Assembly: GCA_035549175.1 (NCBI GenBank)
Contig: DASZRL010000104.1
Span: 32,461 to 96,460 of the forward strand
Length of the DNA: 64,000 nt
Reading direction: 5' to 3'
Source of the DNA: DASTSN01 sp035549175
GTDB lineage: Bacteria; Bacteroidota; Bacteroidia; Chitinophagales; Chitinophagaceae
Each line of letters starts with the position of its first letter. Position 1 is the first letter of the stretch. Below the pieces are notes generated by a model that did not search any database, was not told where the DNA came from, and saw nothing but the letters and a program-made list of their open reading frames with translations. This document shows positions 41,443-50,338 of this stretch, piece by piece. A program made the position numbers and the translations under genes.

Positions 41443-44400
41443 ATGAACCAGCCGACATCACCCAACACCGGGAAGATCCGTATCGTAACGGCCGCCAGCC
41501 TGTTTGACGGCCATGATGCCGCCATCAATATCATGCGGCGCATCCTGCAGAGCAAAGGGGCCGAGATCATCCACCTGGGCCATAACCGCAGCGCCCGGGA
41601 GATCGTGGAAGCGGCCATCGAGGAAGACGTGCAGGGGATCGCCATCACCTCCTACCAGGGCGGCCACCTGGAATTTTTCAAATACATCAAGGACCTGCTC
41701 GATCAGAACGGTTGCGGGCATATCAGGATATTCGGGGGAGGCGGGGGCACCATCCTGCCTTCGGAGATCCGGGAGCTGCAGCAATACGGGATTGCCCGGA
41801 TCTATTCGCCGGACGATGGCCGCAGCATGGGGCTGGAAGGCATGATCGAGGACGTCCTGCGCCAGTGCCGGCAGGTCATCGCCCCCGCGCCGCCGCAGGC
41901 TCCGGCCGTAAATGGCTCCGCGCGGTATGCCCTGGAGGAATGGAAGGATATCCGCCGCGTGGCCGCTGAAATCACGCGGGCCGAGAACGGCCAGGCCCCG
42001 CCGCCGCCCGCATCCGGCGGGCCGGTCCCTGTCATTCCCGTCCTGGGTATCACAGGCACGGGCGGCGCCGGCAAGTCTTCGGTGACCGATGAACTGGTAC
42101 GCCGCTTCCTGACCAATTTCAGGGACAAGACCCTGGCCGTACTGTCCGTGGATCCCTCCAAGAAAAAATCCGGCGGGGCCCTGCTGGGTGACCGCATCCG
42201 CATGAACGCGATCAGCCACCCCCGGGCCTATATGCGCTCCCTGGCTACCCGGGAAAGCGACCGGGCACTCAGCGAACACATGCGGGAGATCATCGATATC
42301 TGCCGGCGGGCCGGCTTTGACCTGATCATCCTGGAGAGTGCGGGGGTGGGGCAGAGCGATGCGTCCATCCTGCCCTTCTGCGATGTCAGCCTGTACGTGA
42401 TGACGCCGGAATACGGGGCCGCCTCCCAGCTGGAAAAGATCAACATGCTGGATTATGCCGACGTGATCGCCATTAATAAGTTCGACAAGGCCGGCGCGCT
42501 GGATGCCCTGGCCGACGTGCGCAAGCAATACCGGCGCAATCACCAGCTCTTCACCGCCCCCGATGAGGACCTGCCGGTGATCGGTACGATGGCCAGCAAG
42601 TTCGGCGACGAGGGCGTCAACAGGCTTTTCTCCCTGCTGCTGGAAAAGATCCGGGAGAAGACCTCGGCGGACTTCGGCCCGGTCCGGGAGCTGCCGCGGG
42701 CGGAAGGTCTCGGGGGGGCCGTGATCATTCCTTCCGGCCGCGCACGCTATCTCAGTGAAATTAGCCAGACCATCCGGGAATATGACCAGCTGGTCCGCGA
42801 CCAGGCGGCCCTTGCCTCCCGGCTTTACCGGCTGCAGGGCGCCCTGCAGGAACTGGAGTCGGCGCCGGCCTCACCGGCCGCTGCCGCCGAGGAGCTGCGC
42901 AGCCGGATCCGCCAGCTGGAAGAGCAGCTCACGCCCGTCAGCCGCAAGCTGCTGCAGAAATGGCCGGAAAAGCTGCAAGCCTACCGGCAGGATTTTTATG
43001 AATATGCCGTCCGCGATCACGTGATCCGCCAGGACCTGTATACCACGAGTCTCTCCGGGACCCGGATCCCCAAAGTGGTCCTGCCCCGGTACCGGGACTG
43101 GGGCGATATCCTGCGCTGGCAGGCCCAGGAAAATGCCCCGGGGCACTTTCCGTTCACGGCCGGCGTGTTCCCGCTGAAGCGGGAAGGGGAGGATCCCACG
43201 CGCATGTTTGCGGGGGAAGGCTGCCCGGAGCGAACCAACAAACGCTTCCACTACCTGTCGGTGGACCAGCCGGCCAAGCGCCTGTCGACGGCCTTTGATT
43301 CGGTGACCCTGTACGGGGAGGATCCCGACCACCGGCCCGACATTTACGGGAAGGTGGGCAACAGCGGGGTCAGCATTGCCACCCTGGACGACGCCAAGAA
43401 ACTCTACAGCGGATTCGACCTCTGTGATCCGCGCACCTCCGTGAGCATGACCATCAACGGACCGGCTCCGGTCATGCTGGCCTTTTTCCTGAATGCGGCC
43501 ATTGATCAGCAGGTGGAGCAGTGGATCACGCGGGCCGATGGCTGGGACCAGGCCGAGGAGGTGATCCGCCGGAAGTTCAGCCACCTTCCCCGGCCGGCCT
43601 ATTATAACCCGGCTTCGCCGGAGCGCCTGCCCGAAGGCCATAACGGCCTGGGCCTGCGGTTGCTGGGAATGACCGGCGACGAGGTGGTGCCGGCCCAGGT
43701 CTATGCCCAGTGCCGGCAGTATGCCCTGCAGCAGGTCCGCGGGACCGTACAGGCCGACATCCTCAAGGAAGACCAGGCGCAGAACACCTGCATCTTCTCC
43801 ACCGAGTTCGCCCTGAAGCTCATGGGGGACGTTCAGCAGTATTTTATCGAGCACCAGGTACGCAACTTTTACAGTGTCAGCATCTCGGGGTATCATATTG
43901 CGGAGGCGGGCGCCAACCCCATCACCCAGCTGGCCTTCACGCTGGCCAACGGGTTCACCTATGTGGAATACTACCTCAGCCGTGGCATGGCCATCGATGC
44001 CTTCGCGCCCAACCTCTCCTTTTTCTTCAGCAACGGCATGGATGCGGAATACAGCGTTATCGGCCGGGTGGCCCGGCGCATCTGGGCCAAGGCGATGAAG
44101 TACCGCTACAAGGCCGGCAAGCGCAGCCAGCTGCTTAAATACCATATCCAGACTTCCGGCCGCAGCCTGCATGCCCAGGAGATCGATTTCAATGATATCC
44201 GCACCACCCTGCAGGCCCTCTATGCGATCTACGACAACTGCAACAGCCTGCATACGAACGCCTACGACGAGGCGATTACCACGCCCACCGAGGAAAGCGT
44301 GCGCCGGGCCATGGCGATCCAGCTGATCATCAACCGGGAACTGGGTTCGGCCAAAACCGAGAATTTCACGCAGGGATCCTTCCTCATCGAGGAGCTGACC

Positions 44401-44838
44401 GACCTGGTGGAGGAGGCCGTGCTGGCCGAGTTCGACCGGATCACCGAGCGCGGCGGCGTCCTGGGCGCCATGGAGCGCATGTACCAACGCAACAAGATCC
44501 AGGAGGAAAGCCTGCATTACGAGCACCTCAAGCACACCGGGGAACTGCCGATCGTAGGCGTGAATACTTTCCTGAACAAGAAGGGCTCCCCGACCATACT
44601 GCCCGCTGAAGTCATCCGGAGCCTGCGCGAGGAAAAAGACCAGCAGATACAGAACCTGGCGCTGTTCCGGCAGCGCAACCAGGCCCGCGCCGCCGAGGAA
44701 CTGGCCCGGCTGCAGCGCGTGGCGCTGGAAAACGGCAACCTCTTTGGGCAGCTGATGGAAACCGTTAAATACTGCTCACTGGGCCAGATCACGCATGCGC
44801 TGTACGAAGTCGGCGGCCAGTACCGCCGCAACATGTAG
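41443..44838 (+). CDS. icmF: Fused isobutyryl-CoA mutase (coenzyme B12-dependent)
   Basis: A 1131-residue protein with the full IcmF layout. Residues 10-140: B12-binding domain with the base-off motif FDGHDAAI (His24). Residues about 195-430: MeaB-like G-protein chaperone with Walker A GTGGAGKS (205-212). Residues about 560-1110: the mutase TIM barrel, with SVSISGYHIAEAGANP. It interconverts isobutyryl-CoA and n-butyryl-CoA (and may act on other branched acyl-CoAs) in the cytoplasm. The in-frame sequence upstream of 41443 is not family-like. It has its own promoter. Confidence 0.94.
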   Translation: MNQPTSPNTGKIRIVTAASLFDGHDAAINIMRRILQSKGAEIIHLGHNRSAREIVEAAIEEDVQGIAITSYQGGHLEFFKYIKDLLDQNGCGHIRIFGGGGGTILPSEIRELQQYGIARIYSPDDGRSMGLEGMIEDVLRQCRQVIAPAPPQAPAVNGSARYALEEWKDIRRVAAEITRAENGQAPPPPASGGPVPVIPVLGITGTGGAGKSSVTDELVRRFLTNFRDKTLAVLSVDPSKKKSGGALLGDRIRMNAISHPRAYMRSLATRESDRALSEHMREIIDICRRAGFDLIILESAGVGQSDASILPFCDVSLYVMTPEYGAASQLEKINMLDYADVIAINKFDKAGALDALADVRKQYRRNHQLFTAPDEDLPVIGTMASKFGDEGVNRLFSLLLEKIREKTSADFGPVRELPRAEGLGGAVIIPSGRARYLSEISQTIREYDQLVRDQAALASRLYRLQGALQELESAPASPAAAAEELRSRIRQLEEQLTPVSRKLLQKWPEKLQAYRQDFYEYAVRDHVIRQDLYTTSLSGTRIPKVVLPRYRDWGDILRWQAQENAPGHFPFTAGVFPLKREGEDPTRMFAGEGCPERTNKRFHYLSVDQPAKRLSTAFDSVTLYGEDPDHRPDIYGKVGNSGVSIATLDDAKKLYSGFDLCDPRTSVSMTINGPAPVMLAFFLNAAIDQQVEQWITRADGWDQAEEVIRRKFSHLPRPAYYNPASPERLPEGHNGLGLRLLGMTGDEVVPAQVYAQCRQYALQQVRGTVQADILKEDQAQNTCIFSTEFALKLMGDVQQYFIEHQVRNFYSVSISGYHIAEAGANPITQLAFTLANGFTYVEYYLSRGMAIDAFAPNLSFFFSNGMDAEYSVIGRVARRIWAKAMKYRYKAGKRSQLLKYHIQTSGRSLHAQEIDFNDIRTTLQALYAIYDNCNSLHTNAYDEAITTPTEESVRRAMAIQLIINRELGSAKTENFTQGSFLIEELTDLVEEAVLAEFDRITERGGVLGAMERMYQRNKIQEESLHYEHLKHTGELPIVGVNTFLNKKGSPTILPAEVIRSLREEKDQQIQNLALFRQRNQARAAEELARLQRVALENGNLFGQLMETVKYCSLGQITHALYEVGGQYRRNM

Positions 44839-44909
44839 GCCCGGGCCGGGTGTTGAAAAAGTGTTAAGGCGTTGTTTGGTTTGGCATCCTGCTGTAACTT
44901 ACGTCCACT

Positions 44910-47324
44910 ATGACTTTCTGCAGGGAGTATTTCCGGTGCCGCCCGGTCCGTGGGGCGGTGATCGCGCTGCTGCTGCTGGCAGCGCAGGCCGGCCGGGCGC
45001 AACGCCTCGATTCCACGCTCGGGATTTATGCGGACCAGTACAGCCAGGAGCGTGCCTACATCCACTACGACAAATCGGCCTATTCCCCCGGGGAGACGAT
45101 CTGGTTCAAGGCCTACCTGATGGAAGATATTTTTCCCGCCGATGAAAGCAAGACCTTCTACATCGACTGGTACGACCAGGGCGGCAAGCTGATCAGCCAT
45201 ACGGTCAGCCCCCTGGTTGACGCCACGACCTTCGGCCAGTTCGAGGTACCCGCTTCCTACCCGGGGACGGTCCTGCACGTGAAGGCCTATACCCGGTGGA
45301 TGCTCAATTTCGATACGGCATTTATTTATACGAAGGATATCCGGATACTTTCCCCCAATCCCCCCGCTTCCTCGTCCCGGTCGGTGCCCGCAGCCACCCT
45401 GCAGTTTTTTCCGGAGGGCGGGGATGCCGTGGCCGGGATTCCCAACCGGATTGCCTTCAAGGCCAATGACCCGTGGGGCCGCCCCGTGGGCCTGCGCGGG
45501 GTGGTGACCGATGACAAGGGCCGGCTGGTGGACAGCCTGCGGGTCCAGCATGACGGCATGGGCGCCTTTTTCCTGATTCCGCAGCCGGGCCTCACCTACC
45601 AGGCCAGATGGAAGGATGACCGGGGTGCGGCCCATGTGACGCCGCTGCCCGCGATCAAGCCCGGCGGGGTGACCCTGCAGGTTACCGGGACGGGTGAGCG
45701 GCGGATCGTGTCCGTGCATGCGACGCCGGATGCCGCCGCGACCATCCGGACCATCCATGTGCTGGGTACCGTGCAGCAGCATGAAGTGTTCAAGATCAGC
45801 CGGGATATCAGCTCCGGCACGGCCGGCGTGGTCGTGCCCACGGAGGCACTGCCCAACGGCATCCTGACCATCACGGTCTTCGATGACCGCTGGAACGCCC
45901 TGGCGGAGCGCATTACCTATGTCCATAACCTGCAATACTTTTTTCAGCCCACGATGGAAGTGCAGCACTGGGGCCTGAGCAAGCGGGCCCGTAACGAAGT
46001 GCTGCTCACCATCCCCGACAGCCTGCAGGCCGATCTCTCGGTCGCGGTCACGGATGCCGCCATCGGTACGGACAGCAGTGAGAATATCCTGTCGCGGCTC
46101 TTCCTTACCGGGGATCTGAAGGGTTATGTGCACGACCCGGCCTATTATTTTTCGGATACCACCGAAACGATCCGCCAGCACCTGGACCTGGTGATGCTGA
46201 CCCATGGCTGGCGCCGGTTCAGATGGGAGGATGTGGTGCAGGGGCGCCTTCCCACCATCGCCTATCCCCGCGATACCGCCTACCTGTCGCTGTCCGGCCA
46301 GGTCTTCGGGGTGCTGCCCACCCAGCTGGGCAGCGCGGGCACGATCTTCATGATCCTGAAGCAGCGGGATTCCGCCAGCCACCTGGTCATCGCCCCGGTG
46401 ACCCGCAACGGCACCTTCAATGACCCGGCCACGATCTTTTTCGATTCGGCCCATGTCTATTACCAGTTCCCCAAGGCCACGGGCCTGGGTGATGCCGAGG
46501 TAAAATTCATGGTCGACCGCTTGCCTCCGCTCGGCTATCACCCGCTGCCCGGCGGCTCCTACCTCAGCCTGCAGGGCAGCTCGGCCGCCGACCTGCGCCA
46601 GTACAAGCTGACCGAGGAAGCGGTGGGGCTGGAGCAGCTCACGCGCATGAAGGTCCTGGAGAACGTGACGGTGACCGCCAAGAAAAAATCGCCCCTGCAG
46701 GTGATGGACGAAAATTACACTTCCGGGCTGTTCGAAGGCGGGGACGCCTACCAGTTTGACCTGTTGAACGACCCTATCGCAAGGGGCTATAATAACATTT
46801 TCCAGTACCTCCAGGGCAAGGTGGCGGGTCTGCAGATCAGCGTCAACGGCAACAATGTGTCCCTGTCCTGGCGGGGCGGCACGCCGCAGCTCTTCCTCAA
46901 CGAGATGCAGGCCGACCCGGACCTGCTCAGTACCGTCAACGTGAGCGACGTGGCCTATATCAAGGTATTCCGGCCACCCTTTATCGGCGGATTTGGCAGC
47001 GGCGAGGGAGCCATTGCGATCTACACCCGCAAGGGCAACGATATCAAGCAGCCGCCCGGCAAGGGGATGAACAACAGCCTGGTCACCGGGTATACGCCTG
47101 TACGACAGTTCTATTCCCCCAACTACGATCATTTTGACCAGCGTAACGAACAGCGCGACACGCGGACCACCATTTACTGGAACCCGCGGATCCAGCTTAC
47201 ACCCCAGAAACGCCAGGTCCTGCTGGTCTTTTATAACACCGACGTCACGGAGTCTTTCCGGGTCATTATCGAAGGCATGACCCGGGACGGCCGGCTGGCC
47301 CACCTGGAACAGGTCATGGAGTAA
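44910..47324 (+). CDS. Large secreted protein with MG2-like domain and orphan TonB plug-like domain
   Basis: An 804-residue exported protein. After a signal peptide (ending near AGRAQ), residues 40-130 resemble the macroglobulin MG2 domain (YIHYDKSAYSPGETIWFKAY). Further beta-sandwich segments follow. Residues about 585-715 resemble a TonB receptor plug (KGKVAGLQISVNGNN-like and EGAIAIYTRKGND), but no barrel follows. Such proteins are known in Bacteroidota without a firm function; a surface or periplasmic binding role is an inference. It is 71 nt downstream of icmF, likely a separate unit. Confidence 0.75.
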   Translation: MTFCREYFRCRPVRGAVIALLLLAAQAGRAQRLDSTLGIYADQYSQERAYIHYDKSAYSPGETIWFKAYLMEDIFPADESKTFYIDWYDQGGKLISHTVSPLVDATTFGQFEVPASYPGTVLHVKAYTRWMLNFDTAFIYTKDIRILSPNPPASSSRSVPAATLQFFPEGGDAVAGIPNRIAFKANDPWGRPVGLRGVVTDDKGRLVDSLRVQHDGMGAFFLIPQPGLTYQARWKDDRGAAHVTPLPAIKPGGVTLQVTGTGERRIVSVHATPDAAATIRTIHVLGTVQQHEVFKISRDISSGTAGVVVPTEALPNGILTITVFDDRWNALAERITYVHNLQYFFQPTMEVQHWGLSKRARNEVLLTIPDSLQADLSVAVTDAAIGTDSSENILSRLFLTGDLKGYVHDPAYYFSDTTETIRQHLDLVMLTHGWRRFRWEDVVQGRLPTIAYPRDTAYLSLSGQVFGVLPTQLGSAGTIFMILKQRDSASHLVIAPVTRNGTFNDPATIFFDSAHVYYQFPKATGLGDAEVKFMVDRLPPLGYHPLPGGSYLSLQGSSAADLRQYKLTEEAVGLEQLTRMKVLENVTVTAKKKSPLQVMDENYTSGLFEGGDAYQFDLLNDPIARGYNNIFQYLQGKVAGLQISVNGNNVSLSWRGGTPQLFLNEMQADPDLLSTVNVSDVAYIKVFRPPFIGGFGSGEGAIAIYTRKGNDIKQPPGKGMNNSLVTGYTPVRQFYSPNYDHFDQRNEQRDTRTTIYWNPRIQLTPQKRQVLLVFYNTDVTESFRVIIEGMTRDGRLAHLEQVME

Positions 47325-47358
47325 GCCGCCTTATATTAAAGTATAGTAAACCACGAGC

Positions 47359-48381
47359 ATGCTTGTCCCTGTAGCATTCCAACGCAAAACGATTGACGGT
47401 ACCCACCATCTGCTCGCCGGCGACGTGGGAGGCACCAAGGTAAACATGGCCCTGTACCAGCTGGATGCTGACGGCCCGCGCAGCCTGCGCGCCCAATCCT
47501 TTCACTCGGCGGAGTACCCGTCCCTGACCGGGATCGTGAAAGCGTTCCTGGGCAGCGACCCGGTGCCGGACCGCGTCTGCCTGGCTGTGGCGGGGCCCGT
47601 GATCGACGGAAAGGTCGACATCACCAACCTGCCCTGGCACTGCGACAGCCACGCGCTGAGCCGGGAACTGGGCGGCGTTCGCGTCGGGTTCCTCAATGAC
47701 CTCGAGGCGACGGCCTACGGGCTGGCGGGACTGCAGCCCGGAGAAATCTGCACCCTGAATGCGGGCAACCCGACCTTGGGCGGCAATATCGGCATCATCG
47801 CCCCCGGCACGGGGCTGGGCGAGGCGGGCCTGTACTGGGACGGGGAGCGGTACCATCCCTTTGCCTGCGAAGGGGGCCACTGCGTATTTGCCAGCCAGAC
47901 CCAGCTGGATTTTGACCTGTACTGCTGGATGAAAAAACAGTTTGACAACATCAGCTGGGAACGCATAGTATGCGGCCCCGGCCTGCACAATATATTCCGC
48001 TTTCTCACCGAAGAAAAGCAATGGACCGTACGCCCCGCGGTGCTGGAGGAAATGAAGGCCGCCGATCCCTCCGCGGTGATCAGTGAGCATGCCCTTGCGG
48101 GAGACGAACCGGCCTGCGTCAAGGCGCTCGAGCTGTTTACGGGCTACCTGGCCACCGAATCCAACTGCCTGGCCCTGAAATACAAGGCAACCGGCGGCCT
48201 CTTTGTCGGCGGCGGGATCCCGCCCAAGATCCTTCCCCTGCTCCAGGCACCCGGGTGGATCCGGCAGTTTTTCGACAGTGACCGCATGCAGCCCCTGCTG
48301 CAGCAGGTACCCGTGCATGTGATCCTCAATGATAAGACGGCCCTGCTGGGCGCGGCCTATTACGGAGCCTATTCCCTGTAA
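47359..48381 (+). CDS. glk: Glucokinase (Glk family)
   Basis: A 340-residue cytoplasmic ASKHA-fold kinase forming glucose-6-phosphate from glucose and ATP. The phosphate-binding loop is LLAGDVGGTKVNMALY near residue 19. The catalytic region FLNDLEATAYGL supplies the aspartate, and APGTGLGEAG and GGGIPPKI complete the pattern of bacterial Glk (not the ROK zinc-finger type). It would consume glucose released by the trehalase and the GH65 and GH63 enzymes in this window. It converges on the next gene with a 12-nt gap. Confidence 0.92.
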   Translation: MLVPVAFQRKTIDGTHHLLAGDVGGTKVNMALYQLDADGPRSLRAQSFHSAEYPSLTGIVKAFLGSDPVPDRVCLAVAGPVIDGKVDITNLPWHCDSHALSRELGGVRVGFLNDLEATAYGLAGLQPGEICTLNAGNPTLGGNIGIIAPGTGLGEAGLYWDGERYHPFACEGGHCVFASQTQLDFDLYCWMKKQFDNISWERIVCGPGLHNIFRFLTEEKQWTVRPAVLEEMKAADPSAVISEHALAGDEPACVKALELFTGYLATESNCLALKYKATGGLFVGGGIPPKILPLLQAPGWIRQFFDSDRMQPLLQQVPVHVILNDKTALLGAAYYGAYSL

Positions 48382-48393
48382 AACGGAAGGTAA

Positions 48394-49251
48394 TCAATAC
48401 CGGGTGGCCGGGCAGCCGACCTTTTTGTCGCGCTTGTGGGCGGGCAACCCGCTGGTCCGGGTATACTGGTCGAGCAGCCGGATGGTGAAGGTCAGGGCCA
48501 GGTAGTAGTAGCCATCCTTGCGGGCTGCTGATCCGCGCGTGGTGCCGCCGGCGGGGTAGGGGCCGCTGCCCACTTCATCGCCCCGGTAGGCCAGTTCCAC
48601 TGCCTTGGAGCCCCGGGCGCTTTGCAGGGCCGCCTGGTCGACATAATTGGTGCTGACGTCATCGATATAATCCGTAAAAGTCTTGCGGTATCCCAGTTCA
48701 ATTCCCAGGCGCATATCGTCATTCAGGGCGCGTTCGGCCCCCACCCCGAAGGGGATGGAAAACTGGGTGAGTTTGTAGTTCTTCACGCCGGGCAGAAAGC
48801 CTTCCCCCTCCGTGCTCAGGGGCTTCAGGAAGGTCTTGGCCCCGGTCGTGTCCCGGGTATAGGGTTTGAAATGAAAAATGCCAATTCCCGCAAATACGTA
48901 AGGGGTCCACCAGCGGGTATTCAGGGAGAAAAAATTGTACTGCAGGCCGCCTTCCCAGTCAATTAGGCCCGTTTTGAAATTCAGGTTGCGCCGTTTCATG
49001 GAAGCGTTGCCCTTCTTGTCGTCGGCGTGCAGGGACGTCAGGGACAGGTAGCTGCGGGCGGTCAGGTGCTCGCTGAGGTCATACCGTGCGCCCGCGGAGG
49101 CGATCAGGCTGCCCTGGCTGAATGCGGATGAGAAGGACTTGGGTTTCAGGTCACCCTTGTAGGAGGCAAAGCCCGCCCGGAACGACAGGTGCAGGTTCTG
49201 GGCAGTGGCGGCCAGGGGGAAACCTAGTAGAATCAACAGGAATTTTTTCAT
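48394..49251 (-). CDS. Outer-membrane beta-barrel protein (DUF6089-like)
   Basis: A 285-residue protein with a signal peptide (MKKFLLILLGFPLAATAQ). The first strands read LHLSFRAGFASYKGDLKP, the typical opening of Bacteroidota DUF6089-type barrels. The middle strand WWTPYVFAGIGIFHFKPYT and RLGIELGYRKTFTDYIDDVS are also family-like. The last strand (YYLALTFTIRLL) is followed by a basic tail of about 20 residues that includes cysteine. Function unknown. Confidence 0.8.
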   Translation of the reverse strand: MKKFLLILLGFPLAATAQNLHLSFRAGFASYKGDLKPKSFSSAFSQGSLIASAGARYDLSEHLTARSYLSLTSLHADDKKGNASMKRRNLNFKTGLIDWEGGLQYNFFSLNTRWWTPYVFAGIGIFHFKPYTRDTTGAKTFLKPLSTEGEGFLPGVKNYKLTQFSIPFGVGAERALNDDMRLGIELGYRKTFTDYIDDVSTNYVDQAALQSARGSKAVELAYRGDEVGSGPYPAGGTTRGSAARKDGYYYLALTFTIRLLDQYTRTSGLPAHKRDKKVGCPATRY

Positions 49252-49389
49252 GTGCTTGGATCTCGGGGTAGTAACGGTTTTTCCCCGGATTTATTTTCAT
49301 ATCCGGCTGATTTATAACAGCAACTGGCAGGCCGGCGGGATGATTTCTGGCGGTCTTTCCGTACCTTGGCCCCTGCAATACCTCCAACC

Positions 49390-50193
49390 ATGAAGTGGCT
49401 CCTGGTCCCCCTGTCTGTTTCGCTGCTGCTGGCCCGCTGCGCCCCCAATCCGTACCGGCAGACCAACCGGAGTTACAAGCGCCAGGTACGGGCCCTCGCC
49501 CGGCAGATCCGGCGCTACCCGCTGAAGGACAGCCTGGACAATGGCCCCTACTGGGTAGGTACCACCAATTTCAACCTGCGCAAACCCGACTTTGTCATCA
49601 TACACCATACGGCCCAGTGGAGCTGTGACCAGACCCTGAAGACCTTTACTACGGTCAGGACCCAGGTCAGTGCCCACTATGTCATCTGCAGGGACGGGAC
49701 CATCCACCACCTGCTCAACGATTACCTGCGGGCCTGGCAGGCCGGGGTCAGCCGCTGGGGAAACAACAGCGACATAAACAGCTGCAGTATCGGCATCGAG
49801 CTGGATAATAACGGGTTCGAACCCTTTCCGGAGCCGCAGCTCAGCAGCCTCCTGCGCCTGCTGGCTTTCCTGAAAAAGCAGTACCATATCCCAGCCGCCA
49901 ACTTTATCGGCCACGGAGACATCGCCCCCGCCCGCAAAAACGATCCCAACTGGCGGTTTCCCTGGAAAATGCTGGCCGATCAGGGCTACGGCAGCTGGTA
50001 TGCGGACACCACCGGGGTGCAGCTGCCCGGCCAGTTCGACGTGGTGCAGGCGCTCCGGCTGGTCGGTTATGACACCCGGGATTCCGCGGCCGCCGTGCTG
50101 GCCTTCAAGCGCCACTGGCTCCAGGATACCACCGCCGGGCTGACCCCGGACCAGGCGAAGGTGCTGTACCAGCTGGCCAGCCGCCAGCCGTAG
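49390..50193 (+). CDS. N-acetylmuramoyl-L-alanine amidase (AmiD-like lipoprotein)
   Basis: A 267-residue envelope enzyme with a lipobox (LLLARCAPN, Cys17). The Amidase_2 domain spans about residues 65-200: FVIIHHTAQ supplies the first zinc histidine, and NFIGHGDIAPARKNDPN supplies the second histidine and the downstream ligand. It cleaves the bond between MurNAc and the peptide. The C-terminal 60 residues resemble a peptidoglycan-binding helical repeat (FKRHWLQDT). ATG at 49390 begins the signal. A near-consensus TACCTTGG stands about 24 nt upstream. Confidence 0.92.
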   Translation: MKWLLVPLSVSLLLARCAPNPYRQTNRSYKRQVRALARQIRRYPLKDSLDNGPYWVGTTNFNLRKPDFVIIHHTAQWSCDQTLKTFTTVRTQVSAHYVICRDGTIHHLLNDYLRAWQAGVSRWGNNSDINSCSIGIELDNNGFEPFPEPQLSSLLRLLAFLKKQYHIPAANFIGHGDIAPARKNDPNWRFPWKMLADQGYGSWYADTTGVQLPGQFDVVQALRLVGYDTRDSAAAVLAFKRHWLQDTTAGLTPDQAKVLYQLASRQP

Positions 50194-50338
50194 CCCGCTT
50201 GCCGGCCGGCCTCAGGCGGGCGGGCCGGAGCATATTCCCGCAATGCGTTAATTTCACGGTCCGGAAGGATTATTCCGACGCGCCCTTCCCGCTTTGCGCT
50301 GCCATACGGAAAAGCCATTTCCTGATAGGTAAAGACAT

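Noticed and set aside
44517..47303. A 928-codon open frame on the minus strand
   Set aside because: It is antisense to the plug-domain gene and the end of icmF, with no motif or signal; length alone reflects GC bias.
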